Positions 4,637-9,489 of a DNA stretch of 9,489 nucleotides are shown in pieces. Origin of the DNA: Methanobacterium sp. UBA8 (GTDB taxonomy: Archaea; Methanobacteriota; Methanobacteria; Methanobacteriales; Methanobacteriaceae); the NCBI GenBank assembly GCA_002509665.1, contig DADN01000285.1:3571-13059 (forward strand), read 5' to 3'. How positions within the stretch are numbered: position 1 is the stretch's first letter; each line of letters opens with the position of its first letter. The notes beneath the pieces are model-generated. The model searched no databases and had not been told where the DNA came from. It was given only the letters and a program-made list of their open reading frames with translations. The position numbers and the translations under genes are program-made.

Positions 4637-5713
4637 TCATCCCAGCGATAACACACCGAATATTCCTCTGTAAATAAGAATTAACATTATAAATATGGAA
4701 AGTAAGGAAGTCCATAGTATTAGCGCGATATATGTCATCTTTTTAGCCCTAATTGTCATTTCAGGACGGATAGGCCTGATTTTTTGAGCTTTAAATGTTA
4801 CAACACCAGCTAAATTAACGCTGACCAGGTTTATAAAAAATAATAGAAATGCCCCTAATGCCAGAGAAAAATGTCCAGAGCCACATAATAATCCACAGGT
4901 TACAAGTGGGGGGAGCAATGCCACTGCAACCATTACCCCAATTAAAGTAGTATTGAAACCTGCGGTAAATGCCAATGCCCCCGCAATACCTGATGCAAAA
5001 GCTAGAGTTATACTTCCAAGGTTAGTTTTAGCCCGCAGTGCAATTTCTGGAACACTGGTATCAACTGTAAAAAGTAATCCTAATAACATAGATAATATAA
5101 AAACTATAAAAAGCCCAAAATAGTTAGTTTTAATTGATTCTCGAGCTAATTCTGTATCTCCTAACGTGGTAGCGAGAGATAAAGCCATATTTGGGCCTAA
5201 AAATGGTGCAATTACCATAGCTCCAATTATAACTGCAACGTTATTATTTAAAACGCCGATAGTTGCCACGATAGATGATAAAATCACCATAAGCATGTAA
5301 ACCTTGGATAACCTGGCGAGATCAGATATATTTGAATATATTTCATGGCGGCTCAGCCTATCTACAAGTTCTCGTGGGTCAAGACGGTCTGTTAATTCTT
5401 CAAGGGTACTGTCACTTTCGTCCGGAGGCCCTTCTTGTTTTGACACTGCCTTTTCAATAGGTTCAGGTACTGGAAGTGAAGCTTCTACCGGGACTAAACT
5501 TATTCTAAAACCTTCTAAATCTAAAAATCGTTTTTGTAAAAGGTTAATTAAAGATTCTGTCTTTTCACGCCTTATAATTACATTAATAACTATCTGTTCA
5601 CCTGAAGACTGAACATCCCAGTAATTAAGCACATCATATCCCTTTAATATATTTTTGATTTCCTTCAAAATTCCATATTCCGGTATAACAATTATGATCA
5701 ATCGATAAGCCAT
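4637..5713 (-). CDS. DUF389 membrane protein, copy A
   Basis: This 358-residue protein has two parts. The N-terminal soluble domain (about 1-80) begins MAYRLIIIVIP and looks ferredoxin-like (alternating strands and helices, ending EGFRISLVPVEA). A charged linker (about 85-130) follows. The DUF389 membrane domain (about 137-350) has around six helices. Conserved segments include 'NNNVAVIIGAMVIAPFLGPN' (156-175), 'LAFASGIAGALAFTAG' (237-252) and 'GVMVAVALLPPL' (259-270). The function of the family is unknown; the repeated GAM.IAP and ALLPPL segments resemble re-entrant or pore-lining elements. The frame extends upstream to a GTG at 5731. I chose ATG at 5713 because GGTGGA (5718-5723, minus strand) is well placed and the paralogue starts at the same point (MIFRLIQIVLP). 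It converges with the STAS-like gene, leaving 30 bases. Confidence 0.85.
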   Translation of the reverse strand: MAYRLIIIVIPEYGILKEIKNILKGYDVLNYWDVQSSGEQIVINVIIRREKTESLINLLQKRFLDLEGFRISLVPVEASLPVPEPIEKAVSKQEGPPDESDSTLEELTDRLDPRELVDRLSRHEIYSNISDLARLSKVYMLMVILSSIVATIGVLNNNVAVIIGAMVIAPFLGPNMALSLATTLGDTELARESIKTNYFGLFIVFILSMLLGLLFTVDTSVPEIALRAKTNLGSITLAFASGIAGALAFTAGFNTTLIGVMVAVALLPPLVTCGLLCGSGHFSLALGAFLLFFINLVSVNLAGVVTFKAQKIRPIRPEMTIRAKKMTYIALILWTSLLSIFIMLILIYRGIFGVLSLG

Positions 5714-5847
5714 AAAATCCACCAGATACACTGATTATAATTATATTATTAAAAATAATTAAATTTTTCATACAATTACATGGCTCAAATATACCTCATT
5801 ACAGAAGTATAAAACATGTACATAATACAATGCTTTTCATTCGTACC

Positions 5848-6843
5848 TTAATAAATTATATGAAGCCTTATTAGTGCAAACAAAATAATTAAAATTGACG
5901 CCAATAACATAATCGATTTTCGGGCAATTATTTTTGCTTTTCTAGATTCTTCCTCTTCGATTGGCTTAATATTTTGCGCCATAAATGAAACAGTCGCTGC
6001 AAGGTTAATGCTGATTAAATTAACTAAAAACAGCAAAAATGCACCAAATGCCAGATAAAAATTCCCTGATCCTATAAGAAGACCAAATGCAGCAAGTGGG
6101 GGCATAAGTGCCACTGCAATCATCACACCAACTAACGCACTGGTTAACCCCGTAGTTAAAGCTAAAGACCCTGCAAGTCCTGATGCCAAAGCAAGGAAAA
6201 AACTTCCCCTCCCAATATCAGTTCTCAAAACTATGGAAGGATTCTGAGGGTTCACTGCAAAAATCATTCCTACCACTATAGAAACAGCAGCTGCAATAAA
6301 AAACCCTATTAAATTAGTTTTAACAGATCTAACAATAAATTTCCTATTTCCCATAACAGTCGCTAAAGATAAACCTATATTAGGGCCTAAAAGCGGAGCT
6401 ATAATCATTGCACCAATTATTACTGCCACATCATCATTTAAAAGCCCAATTGATGCAACAAAAGCTGATGCCGCAACAAGAACCATGTATATCCTAGTGA
6501 GCCGGCTCATCTCAGAAACATGTGCATATATCTCTTCCCTACTGATCCTTTCAGATGATTTTTTCATTTTTAGATTCTCACTATTCGATTCCTCTTCAGG
6601 AAAGGGAATGTAAGTCTCTATTGGAATTATTATTATTCTGAAACCATCAAGCCCCGAAAACTCTTTTTGAAATATTTCCAGTAATTCTTCAGATCTATCC
6701 ATTTTAACAATGATATCAAACTTTAAATAGGTTTTAGAAAACATAGAATATGAATAATCCATTACATCCATTTTTTCTATTATTCTTTTAGTTTGTTCTT
6801 TTTTATCATTAGGCAAAACTATTTGAATTAACCGAAAAATCAT
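5848..6843 (-). CDS. DUF389 membrane protein, copy B
   Basis: This 331-residue paralogue lies just upstream of copy A on the same strand. It has the same layout: an N-terminal domain (MIFRLIQIVLP to DGFRIIIIPIE, 1-76), a shorter acidic linker (EEESNSEN, 83-90), then the DUF389 membrane domain (about 117-327). Conserved segments are 'NDDVAVIIGAMIIAPLLGPN' (136-155), 'LALASGLAGSLALTTG' (217-232) and 'GVMIAVALMPPL' (239-250). The 134-base gap to copy A contains a fresh promoter-like region, so the two may be transcribed separately. The ATG has no ribosome binding site but has TATA-like sequence 20-30 bases upstream, so a leaderless message is likely. Function is unknown. The pair probably arose by tandem duplication and may form a hetero-oligomer (inference). 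Confidence 0.85.
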   Translation of the reverse strand: MIFRLIQIVLPNDKKEQTKRIIEKMDVMDYSYSMFSKTYLKFDIIVKMDRSEELLEIFQKEFSGLDGFRIIIIPIETYIPFPEEESNSENLKMKKSSERISREEIYAHVSEMSRLTRIYMVLVAASAFVASIGLLNDDVAVIIGAMIIAPLLGPNIGLSLATVMGNRKFIVRSVKTNLIGFFIAAAVSIVVGMIFAVNPQNPSIVLRTDIGRGSFFLALASGLAGSLALTTGLTSALVGVMIAVALMPPLAAFGLLIGSGNFYLAFGAFLLFLVNLISINLAATVSFMAQNIKPIEEEESRKAKIIARKSIMLLASILIILFALIRLHIIY

Positions 6844-6863
6844 TATTAACTATTTTATATTTG

Positions 6864-6876
6864 TTATTATAATAAT
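6864..6876 (-). promoter_or_regulatory. TATA-like box of DUF389 copy B
   Basis: On the minus strand, ATTATTATAATAA is centred about 27 bases before the ATG at 6843. That fits leaderless transcription of a gene lacking a ribosome binding site. A second candidate, ATATAAAAT (6852-6860), is too close unless a downstream start is used. Confidence 0.35.
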
Positions 6877-7114
6877 TTATCGCTGATTAATTAATTTAAT
6901 CTTGCAAATCAACCTAATACTCCTAAAAAATAGTTTTCAGTTAGTTATTGGCCCAGATGAAATATTAAAATACGCTCATGCCCATATCATGGATTAATGT
7001 TAAATTGTAATTTTAATTATCTTAAACTAGAGTTTACTTCATGATACATTTGTAAATATAATTACATCACCTGCGTAACCTGAACATGAGCATTGAAATC
7101 CATTTAAATCCAAT

Positions 7115-8419
7115 TCACCTTATAACTCCCCCAAACCCTTTCAAGAGATTTTCAACATCAAACCGAGCATCAGAGTTTATAACATCATATTTAATAGTAA
7201 TGCTTATATTTCCAGAGGATATTTGACTTCCACGATATATATCCTCAATTGAAGCATTAATTACCCCTTTTAAGCCTTCGATTGTATTTACAATAATATC
7301 GGGACTGCAGTTTTCTGGAAATACAGCAGAAACAGAGTAAGTTTTATGAAGATAATTTTCAACCTTCCACTTGTATATTTCTTTATCACTTAAAACTTCC
7401 ACATTAGATAATTTAAGCTTTGTTTCTTTGTCATTAAAGTTTAAAGTTAAAAAATCATGATATAATTCTTTTAAAATCCCAATATGTACCTTTCCAGAGT
7501 ATATATGTCTTAAACCTACTTCTTTACCTAAAGAATTTTTAAGGATATTAACTTCCTCCGTTAAAGCAGATATTGCTTTATCAGATCTTCCCAGGGCAGC
7601 TTCCAGATCATCCATGTGCTTTGCGGCAGACCCCATAACTTTCACAAACTCTTCTTCATTTCCACTTGAAAGCATTTTATTAAGCTCTTTATAAATGGAA
7701 ATAAATGTTTCATGGGTTTTTTTATTATATCTGTTATGGGTTTGTATTGAATAGTAAAGGTAAGGATTTTGAGCTACAATCCTTGCAATCATATCCACCA
7801 TAAGATCATAAACAGGGCTTGCAAAATTTCGAGACTCTTTAATATCTACATCAAGCCTTTCTATAGTTGCTGCAATACTAATATAAGCTAAATGAGTCAG
7901 GCCCTGCACAATGCTCATCATCTGGTCATGTATCTCAGGAGTTGTAACTATTATACGTGCATTTTCTTCCTCAAAGAAATTATAAATCTTAGTATACCAT
8001 TTACCTTTATTAGTAGGTGTAAGTACAATAACCTGACCATCTAAAGACCGTATCCTTGGGCCAAACATTGGATGAATTGGTAAGACTTCAACACCTTGAG
8101 GAGCATATTCTTGCATGATCTGGGAGGGTTCTTCTTTAACAGAAGTAACGTCCATAATTAAAGAGCCTTTTTTCATGACAGGAGCCACTTCTTTTATAGC
8201 AGATGGCATAACATCGATAGGAACTGATAATATAACTATATCGGCCTGTGATGCTGCACCGGTATTGCTGTGAGTATAACCAACTCCCAATTTTTTTGAA
8301 ATTCTTTCTCCAGCTGTTTCATCTCTTCCCGTTACAGTTATATCAAACCCTTTGCTTTTTAAAAATCTAGCAATCCACTCACCTAATCCCCGTGTACCCC
8401 CAATTACTGCAATTTTCAA
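7115..8419 (-). CDS. tyrA: prephenate dehydrogenase with C-terminal FDX-ACB-like domain
   Basis: TyrA oxidatively decarboxylates prephenate to 4-hydroxyphenylpyruvate with NAD(P)+, the committed step to tyrosine. Residues 1-30 are a Rossmann dinucleotide site (MKIAVIGGTRGLGEWIARFL). 'VILSVPI' (62-68) and 'MDVTSVKEEP' (89-98) follow. 'LPIHPMFGPRIRSLDGQ' (113-129) carries the conserved prephenate-site histidine H116, and 'QGLTHLAYIS' (172-181) carries H176. The helical dimerisation part runs to about 295. The last 135 residues are extra compared with bacterial TyrA. About 355-425 (YSVSAVFPE, then IEDIYRGSQI, then SITIKYDVI) resembles the ferredoxin-fold anticodon-binding domain of PheRS beta. 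At 434 residues it fits the long archaeal TyrA type. The start is TTG at 8419, supported by GGAGAT (8426-8431) with 6-base spacing; an ATG upstream is out of frame. Confidence 0.9.
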   Translation of the reverse strand: MKIAVIGGTRGLGEWIARFLKSKGFDITVTGRDETAGERISKKLGVGYTHSNTGAASQADIVILSVPIDVMPSAIKEVAPVMKKGSLIMDVTSVKEEPSQIMQEYAPQGVEVLPIHPMFGPRIRSLDGQVIVLTPTNKGKWYTKIYNFFEEENARIIVTTPEIHDQMMSIVQGLTHLAYISIAATIERLDVDIKESRNFASPVYDLMVDMIARIVAQNPYLYYSIQTHNRYNKKTHETFISIYKELNKMLSSGNEEEFVKVMGSAAKHMDDLEAALGRSDKAISALTEEVNILKNSLGKEVGLRHIYSGKVHIGILKELYHDFLTLNFNDKETKLKLSNVEVLSDKEIYKWKVENYLHKTYSVSAVFPENCSPDIIVNTIEGLKGVINASIEDIYRGSQISSGNISITIKYDVINSDARFDVENLLKGFGGVIR

Positions 8420-8456
8420 GGAAAAATCTCCAATTCATTTTTTTAATATAATTAGA

Positions 8457-8468
8457 TTTATTTTATAC
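8457..8468 (-). promoter_or_regulatory. TATA box of tyrA
   Basis: On the minus strand the sequence reads GTATAAAATAAA, centred about 43 bases before the TTG start. Transcription would start near 8437, giving a leader of about 18 bases that includes the GGAGAT ribosome binding site. I see no attenuator or riboswitch in so short a leader. Confidence 0.5.
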
Positions 8469-8598
8469 TCTTTTTTTATGACTACCTTATATAAAAAAAT
8501 AGTTAAATTAGTGAAAATTTTGGGATTAATTCGTACAAGTCTGTTATTTAGGATTATCTCCTAATTTCTGTGTGATATATCCCACAAAGAACCTGACC

Positions 8599-8611
8599 AA
8601 TATATAATAAC
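8599..8611 (+). promoter_or_regulatory. archaeal TATA box, plus strand
   Basis: ACCAATATATAAT is a good archaeal promoter match, with a purine/AC-rich stretch just before it (AAAGAACCTG) where a BRE would be. Its expected transcript start, near 8630, lies 7 bases before the ATG at 8637. It could serve that small ORF or be a distal promoter of the response regulator gene. Confidence 0.4.
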
Positions 8612-8636
8612 ATGTGAAAATAACTTAAAAAGCATT

Positions 8637-8888
8637 ATGTTAAAAAATAAGAGTATAACAAGATTTATTTCAAGATTATCATTTAATAGTAAAGTAATAA
8701 CTGATATAAATCAAAATGAAATTTTAGATAATGCTAAAAGACAATATATATTCTTTAATAATACAGTAACAACATCTTTTATTTTTTTAGTTGATTTTGT
8801 GTTTATAATAATGCAAAATCAGTTTATCCCCAAATTTATGGGAGATTTTACAAGATTTCGACTACAAAAGCAAGTAATTTCTTATTAA
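8637..8888 (+). CDS. doubtful small AT-rich ORF, 83 residues
   Basis: The frame encodes a basic N-terminal part (MLKNKSITRFISRLSFNSKV), a polar middle rich in Asn and Ile, a possible membrane segment (about 44-60, VTTSFIFLVDFVFIIMQ) and a basic end. I recognise no family. There is no ribosome binding site. In favour is a good TATA box 26-38 bases upstream, which would give a leaderless or near-leaderless message, as with several genes here. Against it are the low-complexity composition, a protein that reads like translated AT-rich DNA, and the absence of any family signature. It sits alone in the 550-base gap between the divergent tyrA and response regulator genes, which otherwise holds only promoter-like AT stretches. 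Confidence 0.25.
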   Translation: MLKNKSITRFISRLSFNSKVITDINQNEILDNAKRQYIFFNNTVTTSFIFLVDFVFIIMQNQFIPKFMGDFTRFRLQKQVISY

Positions 8889-8969
8889 GATTTGTAAATA
8901 GACAAAATATACAATAATGCATTGTAGTAAAGGTTAAAAAACTCAAATTTATGTTATAGGAGGAATTAT

Positions 8970-9416
8970 GTGTCAGATGAAAAAATTCTGATAGTTGAGG
9001 ATGAGATCATCGTTGCAATGGCCTTAGAACAAAAATTGCTAGATCTGGAGTATATAATAGCAGATACTGTTAGTACCGGTGAAGATGCGGTTAAATGTGC
9101 TAACCAGTTAAAACCAGATTTAATACTAATGGATATAACTTTAAAAGGGAAAATGAATGGTATAGACGCTGCAAAGCAGATAAAAAATAAATTAGATATC
9201 CCAATAATTTATGTGACTGCATATTCTTACAGTGAAGTAGCAAAGCATGCCCCCCTAATAGAACCCTATGAATATTTAGTTAAACCATTCAAAAAGAGTG
9301 AATTGAATAATTATATTAAAATGTCTCTTTCTAACCATAAAGCAAAAAAGATGGAAAATACCAACAAAAAAGCATTAACTAAATTTCAAGGCTTCGCTAG
9401 AGCAGCAAGACACTAA
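8970..9416 (+). CDS. stand-alone response regulator receiver protein
   Basis: This 148-residue protein is a single CheY-like receiver domain (about 4-122) with a short tail. The phosphorylation site residues are all present: the acidic pair E10-D11 (ILIVEDE), the phospho-acceptor D55 (LILMDITLKG), the switch threonine T83 (YVTAYS) and K105 (YLVKPFKKSEL). No output domain follows, only a basic tail (about 123-148, rich in Lys, then Arg and Ala), so it would act through protein contacts, for example in a phosphorelay with a PAS-type histidine kinase, a common arrangement in methanogens. The start is GTG at 8970, with TAGGAGGA (8957-8964) ending 5 bases before it; an overlapping ATG at 8968 opens only a very short frame. 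No kinase gene is visible in the window. Confidence 0.88.
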   Translation: MSDEKILIVEDEIIVAMALEQKLLDLEYIIADTVSTGEDAVKCANQLKPDLILMDITLKGKMNGIDAAKQIKNKLDIPIIYVTAYSYSEVAKHAPLIEPYEYLVKPFKKSELNNYIKMSLSNHKAKKMENTNKKALTKFQGFARAARH

Positions 9417-9489
9417 AATTTACTTAAATAATCAAAAATCTTTCAATTATATTTTACTTCACCTAAATCTAATTCCATACAAAATTTGT

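Noticed and set aside
5304..5612. 102-residue plus-strand frame within DUF389 copy A
   Set aside because: Its serine/arginine-rich protein is a typical antisense shadow of the linker-coding region.
5714..5731. GTG at 5731 as the start of DUF389 copy A
   Set aside because: The ribosome binding site GGTGGA lies inside this extension and the paralogue begins at the residue matching the ATG at 5713.
7023..7036. Palindrome TAAACT-AG-AGTTTA and nearby TATCATG/CATGATA in the gap after tyrA
   Set aside because: The two-base loop and AT-rich setting make it weak; no T run follows on the minus strand to support a terminator. The 271-base gap at 6844-7114 otherwise shows nothing clear beyond the promoter of DUF389 copy B.
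9443..9489. Possible C-terminal end of a minus-strand gene (KFCMELDLGEVKYN, stop at 9443-9445)
   Set aside because: Only 14 codons are visible, with no recognisable motif; it cannot be told from chance at the window edge.

Overview
The window looks like chromosomal DNA from a methanogenic archaeon, most likely Methanobacteriales (a Methanobacterium-like organism). This rests on the AT-rich composition, archaeal TATA boxes 17-30 bases before several start codons (leaderless or short-leader genes), AGGTGAT-type ribosome binding sites, TTG and GTG starts, an archaeal-type prephenate dehydrogenase with a long C-terminal extension, and paired DUF389 membrane proteins. The genus is inferred, not shown.

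Layout, left to right. Positions 1-219 hold the 3' end of a PRC-barrel protein, followed by a 29-residue single-pass membrane protein (283-372) behind a near-perfect ribosome binding site. Positions 373-641 contain two inverted repeats and a promoter for a divergent ZIP-like membrane protein (642-1424). On the minus strand (1471-1920) is a two-copy DUF2795 protein with a perfect palindrome in its leader or promoter. A chaB-like gene begins at 2147. Next come an APC-family amino acid permease (2774-4132) and a SpoIIAA-like STAS protein (4250-4606). Two paralogous DUF389 membrane proteins (4637-5713 and 5848-6843) and prephenate dehydrogenase tyrA (7115-8419) follow on the minus strand. An AT-rich region with one doubtful small ORF (8420-8969) leads to a stand-alone response regulator receiver protein (8970-9416).

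The most notable observation is at chaB. The reading frame follows the ChaB family up to residue 63 and then runs into about 229 bases made almost entirely of small hairpins, several with the same TAC triloop. Directly after this block, in another frame, is the missing ChaB C-terminus (YKKGSSGKWEKK, stop at 2601-2603). Removing 2336-2564 would restore a 75-residue ChaB of normal length. The block therefore looks like an inserted palindrome-rich, MITE-like element, with partly nested hairpins and short imperfect terminal inverted repeats.

The left half (PRC-barrel, small membrane protein, DUF2795, ChaB) consists of small accessory or stress-type genes, each apparently transcribed alone. The right half holds transporters, one metabolic gene and a signalling protein. 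I see no operon tying these together, and no rRNA, tRNA, CRISPR array or transposase gene.
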